Part shown: in pieces, positions 27,716 through 36,821 of the stretch
Layout: every line of letters starts with the position of its first letter
How positions within the stretch are numbered: position 1 is the first letter of the stretch
Source of the DNA: Psychrobacter faecalis
GTDB taxonomy: Bacteria; Pseudomonadota; Gammaproteobacteria; Pseudomonadales; Moraxellaceae
Assembly: GCF_016107575.1 (NCBI RefSeq)
Contig: NZ_JABAST010000001.1
Location: forward strand, 62,001-126,000
Reading direction: 5' to 3'
Length of the DNA stretch: 64,000 bases
Notes under the pieces: model-generated
Database searches by the model: none
What the model was told of the DNA's origin: nothing
The model's input: only the letters and a program-made list of their open reading frames with translations
Made by a program: the position numbers and the translations under genes

Positions 27716-28861
27716 TTAAACCTTACGAACCAGTACCGAACCAATCGAGTAACCGGCGCCAAATGAGCAAATCACACCCAAATCACCAGAGTTTAGCTGA
27801 TCCTTGTAGCGATGGAACACAATCATAGGACTTGCGGAGCTGGTATTGGCAAACTCATCAATGACACTTGGTACAATCGCTTTATCAGCTTCTTTACCGA
27901 TAACGGTACGCAAGATTAAATCCAGCATATTGGCATTGGCTTGATGCAACCACATCATCTTCACATCAGACGTTGGGATGTGGTTTTCTTGCAAGTGCTC
28001 GGTGATAACTTCTGATACCTTTGGACAGACTTCACGGAAAACCTTACGGCCGTTTTGTAAAAAAAGTTTGTCAGTGACCGGCTCTTTGATATCGGGGTAC
28101 ATCTCAGTCTGCGCTGCTAAGAACTCAGAGCGATCCATAAAGCCATATTCGTTTTTGATATTGGTCGAAAACTGAGTGAATAACTTGGCGTTTAGAATCT
28201 CGTAGCCTTTTGGCGTATCAAGCTCTTCTACGATACAAGCTGTTGCAACGTCACCAAAAATAAAGTGGCTGTCACGGTTGCGCCAGTTTAGATGCGCTGA
28301 GGTAATCTCAACGTTCACAACCGCAACGCGTTTGGCAAGTCCCGAAACGATAGAACCATGTGCTTGCGATAGACCAAAAGTCGCGGCACTACAAGCAACG
28401 TTCATATCATAAGCAAAGCCACCAATCATACCAATCTCATTTTGAATCTCGATAGAGACCGCAGGATAAGTACGCTGGAAGTTTGAGCACGCAAGAATAA
28501 TACCGTCTAAATCATTGGCCTCAAGACCTGCATCAGCGAGCGCATCTTTTAGTGCAGCAGCGCCCATTTCTGCCATGATAGACAGCTCTTCGCCCAAATT
28601 ACGATAGGCAATGACAGGTGCCATAATTTCAGGGTCTAAGATACCGTCCTTTTCCATCACATAACGTGATTTGATGCCCGATACTTTTTCGATAAAGGCC
28701 GCTGATGAGTGCTCTAGCGCCGTAACTGTACCAGCTTCAATCGCGTCAGCATGTTTGGCATTATAATTATCAACATACTGGTTAAATGACTCTACTAACT
28801 CTTCATTACTAATGCTATAAGGGGGGATATATAGGCCAGTGCCCGTGATACAAGTCGTCAT
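27716..28861 (-). CDS. Beta-ketoacyl-ACP synthase III family protein (FabH-like)
   Basis: 381 residues, thiolase fold. The active-site Cys is C157 in YDMNVACSAATFGL, the His is in MMWLHQANANML and the Asn in EFANTSSASPMIVF, giving a full Cys-His-Asn triad. The C terminus SFGAGYSIGSVLVRKV is typical. It is longer than E. coli FabH (317 residues) and has an N-terminal insert (about residues 25-50), like the FabH2-type enzymes that condense medium-chain acyl-CoA with malonyl-ACP. Substrate preference is inferred. Good AAGGAAG site. Stands alone, away from the fab cluster. Confidence 0.88.
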   Translation of the reverse strand: MTTCITGTGLYIPPYSISNEELVESFNQYVDNYNAKHADAIEAGTVTALEHSSAAFIEKVSGIKSRYVMEKDGILDPEIMAPVIAYRNLGEELSIMAEMGAAALKDALADAGLEANDLDGIILACSNFQRTYPAVSIEIQNEIGMIGGFAYDMNVACSAATFGLSQAHGSIVSGLAKRVAVVNVEITSAHLNWRNRDSHFIFGDVATACIVEELDTPKGYEILNAKLFTQFSTNIKNEYGFMDRSEFLAAQTEMYPDIKEPVTDKLFLQNGRKVFREVCPKVSEVITEHLQENHIPTSDVKMMWLHQANANMLDLILRTVIGKEADKAIVPSVIDEFANTSSASPMIVFHRYKDQLNSGDLGVICSFGAGYSIGSVLVRKV

Positions 28862-29151
28862 GATACGCTTCCTTGTCTACTACGATGGTGCTTGCAATAA
28901 GCATAAAAGTGGAGAAAAACAACAGTCGTCTAATTTTTGGTGAATAACTGTAAACTTAAAATAAGTGCCTTTATTATGCCTGAATAATATAATTTTTCTA
29001 ATACTTTGTTACAAATAATCCATTTCTTAATGAGAATAAGTAAAGATTGGCTTCATTTGTCGACAGCTGCGCTATAATTGCTGTGAATTATCATCATTTG
29101 GTTGCAACTTATTTGTTAACTCTCGCTTTACTTTTTACTTTTGGAATAGCA

Positions 29152-29913
29152 ATGGCGGAACTCTTAAACTGGTTATTTGGGCAGTATGCTGACTACTCGA
29201 CCCTATTTATTGCCTTAGAATTGATTGCGGTCATATTTGGGGTCAGTAGCGTCTTACTTGCCAGCAAAACCAATATTTTGGTTTTTCCTATTGGATTGGT
29301 CAGCACCGCTATTTTTGTCTATCTACTTTGGAAATGGCAACTGTTCGGCGATATGTTTATCAACGCCTACTACAGTATCATGAGTATTTATGGTTGGATA
29401 AATTGGACGCAAAATAAGCACAATACAGACATCAAAAAGCATCATGACCATATAAATCCAACCAGCCAGCAGCAAGATGAACACACCTATAATGCGGACG
29501 CTCACTCTGCCATTGACGTTGAACATTTAAACAAAAAAGATCTCCCTATTCTTACTGTACTGGCGGCAGCGACCGTCGCCTTTGTCGCTTTGGTCTATTA
29601 TTTTAGACCTGTTATCAATAATAACTTTAGCTTTGATGGCGCGGTATTGGGCTTGCACTTATTTACCTGGGTCGATTACACCGACATGCTGACCACCGCG
29701 CTGTTTTTAATGGCGATGTGGCTGATGGCGCGGCGTAAAATCGAACACTGGCTACTTTGGATTATTGCTGATGCGATTTCCGTGCCGCTGTATTTTTATA
29801 AAGGTCTAACTTTTACCGCGCTACAGTACGTAGTCTTCACTCTCATCGCAATCTGGGCATACTATGAATGGCAACGACGCTACCGCTTACAATCTCACGC
29901 AGCATACGCCTAA
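29152..29913 (+). CDS. pnuC: Nicotinamide riboside transporter PnuC
   Basis: About 253 residues of multi-pass membrane protein. Family features: ELIAVIFGVSSVLLASKTNILVFPIGLVS near the N terminus, NAYYSIMSIYGWINW, and the WIIADAISVPLYFYKGL segment near the end. A His/Asp-rich cytoplasmic loop follows the third helix. Imports nicotinamide riboside. The longer frame opens with TTG at 29047 (35 more residues), but ATG 29152 matches family length. Overlaps the following NadR-type kinase gene by 50 bp, so the two form an uptake-and-trapping unit. Confidence 0.9.
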   Translation: MAELLNWLFGQYADYSTLFIALELIAVIFGVSSVLLASKTNILVFPIGLVSTAIFVYLLWKWQLFGDMFINAYYSIMSIYGWINWTQNKHNTDIKKHHDHINPTSQQQDEHTYNADAHSAIDVEHLNKKDLPILTVLAAATVAFVALVYYFRPVINNNFSFDGAVLGLHLFTWVDYTDMLTTALFLMAMWLMARRKIEHWLLWIIADAISVPLYFYKGLTFTALQYVVFTLIAIWAYYEWQRRYRLQSHAAYA

Positions 29914-30451
29914 ATCGGTCTTTAATGTCGCGATATTAGGGGCAGAAAGCACCGGCAAGACCACGTTATGCCGCGATTTGGCTGCGCATTTTGGCAGTCC
30001 GTGGGTACCAGAATATATGCGCACTTACCTGCAAGCAAAATGGGATAACGAGCAACTGACTTGCACGTGGGATGATTTACTACCTATCGCGCAAGGTCAA
30101 ATTGACTTAGAAAATAAACTTGCCAAACAAGCCGCGCAATTGCCTGATAATAACCGTTATTTATTCTGTGATACCAGTTTATTTGAGCTGATGGTGTATG
30201 CCAACTGGTATTACGGCGACTGTCCTAAAGCGCTTACTCAAGCGGCATTAACGCACCATTACGATTTGATACTCTTGACCGAAGTGGATATCCCGTGGGT
30301 CGCCGATGATTTGCGTGATAGCCCGCATCAGCGTGAAGATATCAGTGCTTACTTTGCCAGTCAGTTAACTTTGCATAATAAAGATTTTCAACGCATCGGT
30401 GGCGATAGAGTGCAACGGGTGCAACAAGTGGCTAAATGGCTAAATGGCTAA
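29864..30451 (+). CDS. nadR: NadR-like nicotinamide riboside kinase (P-loop ATPase)
   Basis: 195 residues. Walker A GAESTGKTTL near 26-35, then PEYMRTYLQAKW and the FCDTSLFELMVYANWYYG segment; this matches the C-terminal kinase domain of NadR. It lacks the HTH repressor and the adenylyltransferase domain of enterobacterial NadR, so it should only phosphorylate nicotinamide riboside to NMN and trap it after PnuC uptake. The start overlaps pnuC by 50 bp. The C terminus lies in an 8-bp tandem repeat. Confidence 0.85.
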   Translation: MNGNDATAYNLTQHTPKSVFNVAILGAESTGKTTLCRDLAAHFGSPWVPEYMRTYLQAKWDNEQLTCTWDDLLPIAQGQIDLENKLAKQAAQLPDNNRYLFCDTSLFELMVYANWYYGDCPKALTQAALTHHYDLILLTEVDIPWVADDLRDSPHQREDISAYFASQLTLHNKDFQRIGGDRVQRVQQVAKWLNG

Positions 30452-30468
30452 ATGGCTAAATGGCTAAA
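30430..30468 (+). repeat. 8-bp tandem repeat at the 3' end of the NadR-like gene
   Basis: GGCTAAAT repeated four times plus a partial fifth unit. The stop codon TAA lies within it. Because the unit contains TAA, any change of copy number still ends translation close by. Confidence 0.9.
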
Positions 30469-30528
30469 AAGAATAGAGAAATAACCCCAAATCTTAGGTA
30501 AAACCTATCGTGCTTGTAGGAATTATTT

Positions 30529-31443
30529 TTGAAAGCTGCCCTATTTACGATAATCGCTTTAATAGCCTTTGCCGCCAATTCTTTGCTTTGTAGAATGGCA
30601 TTGGCAGACGGCGCAATTGATGCCTGGAATTTTACCGTTATCCGCTTGCTTAGCGCTGCCGCGTGCCTTGGTCTTATCATGGCGATGCAGGCGCGTTTTT
30701 TAAAACGAAACGCTCTAAAAAGTAAGCGTCGCAGTTTAAAACAGACTGGCAATACTGATAAGACCGTTTTACAAGACACAGGCGATTGGTTTAGTAGTCT
30801 TTGCTTAGTCATATATGCGCTATGTTTTTCAGTGGCTTATCAAGCGCTTGATACAGGGACGGGGGCACTTATTTTATTTGCTGCCGTGCAGCTTACGATG
30901 ATTGGTTGGGGCATCTATCACAAAGAACCATTAACTCGCGTACAGTGGACAGCACTTTTGATCGCATTGATAGGTTTTATGTACTTGATGCTGCCATCAG
31001 CTAGCACGCCTTCCTTGTCGGCGGCGCTTATAATGGCAATAAGCGGTAGCGCTTGGGGTATCTATAGCATACGTGGTAAAAGCTGCGTTTCGCCGCTCAG
31101 AACGACGGGCTTTAATTTTATACGAAGTCTAATTGCAGTGCCGATATTGGCATTAATCGGTCTGGGTTATTTAAATGATATCAGCATGACAGGTGTCATA
31201 TTGTCAGTCGCATCGGGTGCTATCGCTTCTGGTATCGGTTACAGTATCTGGTATAGGGCGATGCCACTCTTAAAAACGACCCAATCAGCGGTGGTGCAAC
31301 TTTGCGTACCAGTACTTGCTGCTCTACTCGGTATGATATTTTTGTCAGAGAAATTGACCTTAGATTTTATTATCGCAAGCGTAGTGATATTAGGCGCAGT
31401 GTTGGTCTTCATTTTAAACAAAGGACAAGCAAGACCTTACTGA
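30529..31443 (+). CDS. DMT-superfamily (EamA) membrane transporter
   Basis: 304 residues with about ten hydrophobic segments arranged as two EamA repeats, e.g. ALFTIIALIAFAANSLLCRMAL at the start and VVQLCVPVLAALLGMIFLSE in the second half. A charged Lys/Arg loop lies near residues 60-85. Family members export amino acids or other small metabolites; the substrate is unknown. The start is TTG, supported by AGGA 8 nt upstream; no in-frame ATG gives a full first helix. Confidence 0.82.
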   Translation: MKAALFTIIALIAFAANSLLCRMALADGAIDAWNFTVIRLLSAAACLGLIMAMQARFLKRNALKSKRRSLKQTGNTDKTVLQDTGDWFSSLCLVIYALCFSVAYQALDTGTGALILFAAVQLTMIGWGIYHKEPLTRVQWTALLIALIGFMYLMLPSASTPSLSAALIMAISGSAWGIYSIRGKSCVSPLRTTGFNFIRSLIAVPILALIGLGYLNDISMTGVILSVASGAIASGIGYSIWYRAMPLLKTTQSAVVQLCVPVLAALLGMIFLSEKLTLDFIIASVVILGAVLVFILNKGQARPY

Positions 31444-31579
31444 CTAGATCGTGCAGTGATAAAGCCGCCAGCTGATGTTACTCGCCAAAGTACGAACCAC
31501 AACACGAAATTACATTCTTTATTGTATGATACGCCCTTAACGTAACAAATAAAATTCACATTAATTTTTGAGGACTATT

Positions 31580-31951
31580 ATGAAAAAATTATTCGCTGTT
31601 GCCCCTTTTGCCGTACTACTCGCTGCTTGTGCGACCAGCGCGCCGACCACCACAACGCCACCAGCCAATACTCAACCAGTAACTCAATCATTTACTTGTG
31701 AAGACGACGGTCAAATCACTGCTGCGTATACTGCAAACGGTGAAGCTGCCAACCTAAACGTTACTTTACCAAAAGTTGGCTTAGACAACGCTAAAGTTAG
31801 CATGAAACAAGCCGTTTCAGGTTCTGGCGCTCGCTATGTCAACGATGTGAACCCACAGACCACTTACGATTGGCACACCAAAGCAGATTACGGCATCATG
31901 ACCATCAAAACAGACAAAGGTCAAGAATACCAAGTTAATTGCCAACTATAA
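31580..31951 (+). CDS. MliC-like C-type lysozyme inhibitor lipoprotein
   Basis: 123 residues. Lipoprotein signal with lipobox LLAAC (lipidated Cys near residue 17) followed by a Thr/Pro-rich linker. The C-terminal domain has the MliC/PliC pattern: FTCEDDGQITAAY, SGSGARYV (the loop that enters the lysozyme active site is SGxxY in MliC) and a closing Cys in YQVNCQL, the pair likely disulphide-linked. It would protect the cell wall from host or environmental lysozyme. ATG 31580 has GAGGA upstream; the longer frame from 31568 starts inside that site. Confidence 0.82.
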   Translation: MKKLFAVAPFAVLLAACATSAPTTTTPPANTQPVTQSFTCEDDGQITAAYTANGEAANLNVTLPKVGLDNAKVSMKQAVSGSGARYVNDVNPQTTYDWHTKADYGIMTIKTDKGQEYQVNCQL

Positions 31952-32028
31952 TAATCATAAATAATGACTGGTAGTTGATAAACAGTGACTTAAGTAACAT
32001 CTGTATTTTTACTTAAACCTATTTAAAG

Positions 32029-32062
32029 AAAAGAGCCAGCAGTCAAACTACTGGCTCTTTTT
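32029..32062. terminator. Bidirectional terminator mliC-like / catalase-like gene
   Basis: AAAGAGCCAG...CTGGCTCTTT stem with flanking A and T runs between convergent genes. Confidence 0.85.
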
Positions 32063-32123
32063 TGTGCCTTATTTTTTTATTCAAACTTATCTTTAATAAA
32101 AAAATTTAGGCATTTATAAGCAA

Positions 32124-33272
32124 TTAAAAGAATGACTTATCAAAAGTTTCTTTTAAGCTTTTAGGTTCGCGGCGTTTGACATTGTTTAGCTTATGACGAG
32201 TTTCTGAAGCTATTTGATAGGCTTTTAGTCGCGACTGCTGCAAATTGCCAATCGGACGGTTTTCCTCTAGGCAGCGAAACGGCGTAAAAGATAGATTTTC
32301 CATAATGTCAAAATGACCGTCATCCGGCACATCTTGACAAGGAATTGTCAGTCTCGCTACCGTCACAAATGGCGCGTCCTTCTCTTTCCATTCGGTGGTG
32401 ATCTCTTCAATCGGCTGCTTTTTAAGGTTGCGGCATAGCTGAATCTGGACGTCAAACTGATAATCATGCTCGCGTATTTCATCGATAATCAGCGGGCGAA
32501 TTGCTTCCTCGCGTGCATTTACATCAAGCTCACGGCGGGCGATTTTTTTAGCCGCTGCTTTAGTTGGCGTGACTCTTATCTTTGCCATATAGTCGCCATG
32601 ACGCACTACGCCTTGTGAATGAAAATCATAAAGCAAGGTGTTTTTTGGCTCAATGGTTATAAATCCGCCCAGTGCTTTAAAGGTTTTAAAAGACTCTTTG
32701 GTCGGTAATCTTGAGCCGTAATTGGTCAACCAATTAAAAGCCAATTGCGCTTTGCCTCTTGCGCCTTTTTCAGCGTATTTTGGCAGCTCTAAAAACAGCT
32801 TAGAGATATACGCATAATCTTCGATTCGATTACAGAAAAATACCGGATGATTGATTAAATTAAAATCAAAGTTAGGACTATCTTCTTCGCCGGGAGCGAG
32901 TTTTTCACCCGCTACGTCAAAGACCTTAATCGCTAAACCTTGCGCTAATCCAAGCTTACGATCAGGCGAAACGCGCGAGGCACCGTTAGAAAAACGAATG
33001 ACGGCATCATGAATGCCTGCTTTGGCATACAGACCTTGCGCGTATTCAGCAGGCAAATTATCTACTATCTCAAACTTGGCTTTAAGGGCGCAGTAGCCTT
33101 TGGCATGGGCATCGCGCGTATGGTAATCGACGTTACTGGCTTTATCACTTCGAGCAATATAGTTTTTGATATCGTCGGTAATGGTGCGAATATTACGCTC
33201 GTCTTCTGCGCTCAGCGCAATATATTTTGAGTCATAAGGTACATATTTAGGTTTGAATAATTTCTTTAACAT
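32124..33272 (-). CDS. Catalase-fold heme protein
   Basis: 382 residues, shorter than true catalases (~480+). The distal His is probably H56 in RDAHAKGYCALKAKFEI; FNLINHPVFF supplies the Asn-containing segment and the proximal heme-ligand pattern RxxxY is R348-Y352 in SRLKAYQ. These fit the catalase-related peroxidase group that includes allene oxide synthase-like proteins, which act on organic hydroperoxides rather than only H2O2. No signal peptide. It is the last gene of a minus-strand cluster after a DyP peroxidase (59 bp apart). ATG is preceded by AAAGGA. Confidence 0.85.
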   Translation of the reverse strand: MLKKLFKPKYVPYDSKYIALSAEDERNIRTITDDIKNYIARSDKASNVDYHTRDAHAKGYCALKAKFEIVDNLPAEYAQGLYAKAGIHDAVIRFSNGASRVSPDRKLGLAQGLAIKVFDVAGEKLAPGEEDSPNFDFNLINHPVFFCNRIEDYAYISKLFLELPKYAEKGARGKAQLAFNWLTNYGSRLPTKESFKTFKALGGFITIEPKNTLLYDFHSQGVVRHGDYMAKIRVTPTKAAAKKIARRELDVNAREEAIRPLIIDEIREHDYQFDVQIQLCRNLKKQPIEEITTEWKEKDAPFVTVARLTIPCQDVPDDGHFDIMENLSFTPFRCLEENRPIGNLQQSRLKAYQIASETRHKLNNVKRREPKSLKETFDKSFF

Positions 33273-33331
33273 TTTTTTAATCCTTTTTTATCAGTAGTTA
33301 TTCTTGTAAATGAAACGGTATTTTTAAGCTT

Positions 33332-34906
33332 TTAAGACAATTCACTCATCCATTTTAGCGCCGATAAGCTTGGGATAAATAAATACTCACCGCCGTACAA
33401 GGTATTGAAAGTTTCGATACCGTGATAGCGCTGACGAATTGGGTCAGCAGGTACGGTAAAGGTATCAGCAGCGGCGTCTTTATCGCCATGATGGACACCA
33501 AGCATCGGATCTTTTTCTTCTCCTAAGCTCATAAAATTACCATCATTAATCCATTGCGATTGTAAAAATTCAACAGTCTCCATAGCATGAGCATTGATAC
33601 CAATAAAAAATAGCCCGCGCTCTTTGCCATCGTCCTCAGTCACATCGGGCGGCAATACCTCGCCAAAACCGACGCTGCGCCTAACGATACGGTGAATACG
33701 TACGTCTGATAAAATAAAGTCTTTGCTGTCTCTTGGATTCATACGCCGTACATGGGCACCAAATGGACATTTTTTGCCATAAGGATCGTCTTTATAGCCA
33801 AAGTTATTGTTGCGGTTGGGGTCATCGCCCAGTGCTTTATCATCGTGCTCAGGAGATAAGACCACAGGCGCACCTGAGCGCCAACGTCCCCACATTTTTG
33901 CGCCCAGTAACTCCGCTTCTTCGTCACTCTGCGTATTTTCTTTTAGAAATTTATTAAAGGCGGCGACATGACTGTTATAGGCACGCAATACCATAAACGA
34001 GCCATTTTTGCCCAAGACTTCTGGCTGCGGCATTGGTGCTATCGTGCCCGCCTCGCCTTCATAGCCTAATACGAACTCGCCTGCTGCTATCGCCTCACCG
34101 TCAAGACTTGGCGGCGTTTGAATACCGCTGCCTTGAATTTCTGGATTACTGATACCATCGCGGTAGCCAAAGACGTTTTTGACATTATTGTCTGAACCAA
34201 AAGCATGTTCCATAAGAATTACAATATCGCCATTGGCGGGATTATCTTCATTGATATACGACTGAATATTGTCTTGCAGCTCCTTTAGCTTTATTTGCCA
34301 TTTCTCTTTACTATCAGCAATAATGGCCGCACCGACATGGATATCGCCTTTATCACCAAAAGGGGCAGCCCAGTTTTCGGGGGCATTGATATCGAAATCC
34401 TGCAGCTTTTCTGCGCGCTTGGCCATACCTGCTTTAAAGGATTCTGGAAAGCTATCCAATGACGACCGCGGCACGCCGAGCGCCTCTAAACCATCATAAG
34501 TCATGACAATAGATAGCGTCGCTTGCATGTCTTTATGCCACGCCTTACTGCCAGTCACGTCAGGTAAAACGGTTTTCAAAAGTTGGCGCCCAGCTTCTGC
34601 ATTATTGATTTTCAGCGCAACGATTGTTCCATAATAAGGCGTTGGTCGATCGCGTAAAATAATGGATTGAATGTCTTCTAGCTGCATGGTGACGGTATTT
34701 GGATTAAAGACGCCGCGTGCTTTATTCGCTAAAGTCTCGATACCATCGCCGACTTCTTTTTTAATATCTGCTAACCAAGATTCAATATTGTTGTCTTCGA
34801 TACGATTGCCAAAGTTATCCTTTAATTCATGCAGTTTGCTGGTTAAAGGATGATTATCTTTTGAAGTACTATCATTTTTATTATTATTTCCAGTGTTTTT
34901 ACTCAT
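33332..34906 (-). CDS. DyP-type heme peroxidase, long form
   Basis: About 524 residues from the chosen ATG. The DyP motif GYRDG lies at 247-251 with the catalytic Asp, the proximal His is H385 in PFGAHVRRMNP, and the distal Arg lies in HRIVRRSVGFG. The long linkers mark the V/D-type class rather than the ~300-residue YfeX/EfeB types. An amphipathic ~70-residue N-terminal extension has no Tat or Sec signal, so it is probably cytoplasmic. Start 34906 has AGGG 7 nt upstream; the longer ATG at 34927 adds MIKIGLT and lacks a site. No encapsulin gene is nearby. Acts presumably with its two operon partners. Confidence 0.9.
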   Translation of the reverse strand: MSKNTGNNNKNDSTSKDNHPLTSKLHELKDNFGNRIEDNNIESWLADIKKEVGDGIETLANKARGVFNPNTVTMQLEDIQSIILRDRPTPYYGTIVALKINNAEAGRQLLKTVLPDVTGSKAWHKDMQATLSIVMTYDGLEALGVPRSSLDSFPESFKAGMAKRAEKLQDFDINAPENWAAPFGDKGDIHVGAAIIADSKEKWQIKLKELQDNIQSYINEDNPANGDIVILMEHAFGSDNNVKNVFGYRDGISNPEIQGSGIQTPPSLDGEAIAAGEFVLGYEGEAGTIAPMPQPEVLGKNGSFMVLRAYNSHVAAFNKFLKENTQSDEEAELLGAKMWGRWRSGAPVVLSPEHDDKALGDDPNRNNNFGYKDDPYGKKCPFGAHVRRMNPRDSKDFILSDVRIHRIVRRSVGFGEVLPPDVTEDDGKERGLFFIGINAHAMETVEFLQSQWINDGNFMSLGEEKDPMLGVHHGDKDAAADTFTVPADPIRQRYHGIETFNTLYGGEYLFIPSLSALKWMSELS

Positions 34907-34950
34907 TGTTAACCCTATTTTTATCATTGTCTGAGTTTACTTTGCCCTTA

Positions 34951-34994
34951 CCTTTTATATCACCCAGCCCATTTAAAAATGGTGATATAAAAGG
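34951..34994. repeat. Inverted repeat between the DyP gene and the 215-aa gene
   Basis: Perfect 14-bp arms CCTTTTATATCACC / GGTGATATAAAAGG with a 16-base spacer. In RNA it would form a stable hairpin 45 bp before the DyP start. No T run follows, so an operator or mRNA-processing site fits better than a terminator. Confidence 0.75.
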
Positions 34995-35035
34995 ATGGCA
35001 TAAATTAGTGATATCTTATTGTTTTATCACAAACT

Positions 35036-35683
35036 TTAAGACTGTGCTTCATCCAGCGCTTTATTAATGCCTTTAACAATGCGGTCTTGGCGGCGAATAT
35101 CTTGAATAGTCAGATGCGGAACTCCTACATACCAACCAGCGGCAGTGATTTGATGATCTAAAATGAACTGTTTGACACTCGGGTCTTTAATGCCAGGCCA
35201 ACCTTCAACGCTCCCAAATAAAATATCCATCAGTTCAGGAATTTTAGTGGCAAAGTCGTCGATATAAGGGTCCCAATCGCCATCATAAGCCGTACAAAAC
35301 AACACTCTGGTATCATTGTCTAAAAACACAAAACGCAAGTCGTGCAACGTACCAACCCGCGTTGCCCCTGCCAAATTACCGCCAGCAATCTCTAAGACTT
35401 TTTTTAGCCGTTCTGCCCCACCTTCTTTTAACGGTGCAATCACCGTTAGCTCTGAAACTTTTCCGGATTTAAGCCCTTTCTCACCGGCAGTGGTCGTCGA
35501 ATGGTCATAACCATCATCGCCGCCCTCTTTTAAATTAGCTATCAAAAGCTCAGCGCGCAACCTAAAGTCATCAATAGATTCAGTGATTTTAGCTTTTAAA
35601 TCTTCAGAATTATCGATAATGCGCTTTTTGTTATTCTTAGCATCAGCGTCTTTAGCATTATTGTTCTTAGTGTCATTATTCAT
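35036..35683 (-). CDS. Unknown protein, first gene of the peroxidase operon
   Basis: 215 residues; no named family recognised. A Lys/Asn/Asp-rich tail (1-45) precedes a compact domain with ELTVIAPLKEGGAERLKKVLE, then LHDLRFVFLDNDTRVLFCTAYDGDWDPYIDDF, then a Trp-containing helix and GWYVGVPHLTIQDI. The alternating strand-helix pattern resembles a ferredoxin-like alpha/beta half-barrel, the same architecture as DyP halves, but this is inference. A good AAGGG site precedes the ATG. It is followed after 129 bp by the DyP gene and then by the catalase-like gene, all on one strand, so it probably serves or partners those heme enzymes. Confidence 0.7.
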   Translation of the reverse strand: MNNDTKNNNAKDADAKNNKKRIIDNSEDLKAKITESIDDFRLRAELLIANLKEGGDDGYDHSTTTAGEKGLKSGKVSELTVIAPLKEGGAERLKKVLEIAGGNLAGATRVGTLHDLRFVFLDNDTRVLFCTAYDGDWDPYIDDFATKIPELMDILFGSVEGWPGIKDPSVKQFILDHQITAAGWYVGVPHLTIQDIRRQDRIVKGINKALDEAQS

Positions 35684-36226
35684 AATATTTGCCCTTATTA
35701 TTATGTTGTTATAATTTGAAAAGCACTTTGTAAAAAAGATACTTTATAAAAATAAGCTGTCATTTCGCTATCAACTTATTAGTTTTTACCATAACAGACA
35801 TAAAGAAAAACTCGAAGCGCAGCAAGTTATTCACACAAAATAGAACAGAGAGCAAACGTCACTACTATTTAATTTCGAACAAAGTTTTAGTATTGATATT
35901 ATTTTTATTTTGCTCAAAGAGCGCTTTATTCGTTTATAAAGTTAAACAAATGACCTTTATCTTGTTTGGATAAAAAAATTGCTTGGATACGTTATATATC
36001 CAAGCAATTGAAAGTCACGGTATTCTTATACTTGTTTATAGTTATTAAAGCCAATCTCAACTTATCGTAGGCCTTTGATTTTTATAGAATTTAAAATTTT
36101 AATTGTTTTAACTGAAATTTTAAAAACTAAGTAAACCAATACCTTAGAAAAATAAGTTGAGAGTGGGGTAGTTATTAGTGTATCTACTCACTCAGCTATC
36201 AAAGCCATTGTTTAATAAAATGATAT
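35684..36226. other. Intergenic region between ohr and the peroxidase operon
   Basis: About 540 bp, AT-rich. It should hold the promoter of the peroxidase operon at its left end. A terminator hairpin for minus-strand reading lies at 35977-36009. No gene or RNA recognised between that hairpin and ohr. Confidence 0.4.
35977..36009 (-). terminator. Minus-strand terminator downstream of ohr
   Basis: 13-bp perfect stem AATTGCTTGGATA / TATCCAAGCAATT with a 7-base loop; on the minus strand it runs into seven T. It is 218 bp beyond the ohr stop, leaving an unusually long 3' region. Confidence 0.8.
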
Positions 36227-36640
36227 CTAAACCACAGTCACGTGCAAACGCGCATCCACATTACCGCGAGTAGCATTGGAGTACGGGCATACTTGGTGAG
36301 CCGCCTCAACAAGGGTTTGCGCTTGTACTTCATCGATACCAGACACCTCAACGTACAAATCGATATCTAAGTTATAGCTGCCATCGGCCTTCATACCAAT
36401 ACCAACTTGGGTCGAGGTCTTTGACGCAGTGATCGGCAGTTTCATGTGCTGCGCCGTCATATTTAAGGCGCTATCAAAACAAGCGGCGTAACCCATGGCA
36501 AAAAGCTGTTCTGGATTGACACCTTTTTTATCTTGCTCTTGAAAAGAAACCAAATCAAAACCTAACGAACCATCATCAAGACCGGTGTGACCAGAACGAC
36601 CGCCGGTTGCTGTGGCGCGAGTTTTATAAAATATTTTCAT
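36227..36640 (-). CDS. ohr: Organic hydroperoxide resistance protein Ohr
   Basis: 137 residues, OsmC/Ohr family. The catalytic cysteines are C54 in LFAMGYAACFDSAL and C118 in HQVCPYSNATRGN; the Arg in the N-terminal region and the Glu in NPEQLF complete the active site. Reduces organic and lipid hydroperoxides using lipoylated protein as donor. AAGGA precedes the ATG. It is divergent from an AraC-family gene rather than next to the usual OhrR (MarR), and lies beside the DyP/catalase-like operon. Confidence 0.95.
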   Translation of the reverse strand: MKIFYKTRATATGGRSGHTGLDDGSLGFDLVSFQEQDKKGVNPEQLFAMGYAACFDSALNMTAQHMKLPITASKTSTQVGIGMKADGSYNLDIDLYVEVSGIDEVQAQTLVEAAHQVCPYSNATRGNVDARLHVTVV

Positions 36641-36821
36641 TATCTATTCCTTATGTTTTATTTACACAAAATTTGATTCAATCAATCATGAGGCTGCATC
36701 AGTCTCAATAAGGCTAGTATAAGACTCAGCGCGACAATCTGTTAGAACATAGCTCCAAACCTCTTGCCCAATCCTACAAAACTCTATAGTATCGAGCAAT
36801 TGTATAAAATAAGAAAAGCTA

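Noticed and set aside
29047-29151. N-terminal extension of PnuC from a TTG
   Set aside because: Adds 35 residues beyond family length without a ribosome-binding site; ATG 29152 preferred.
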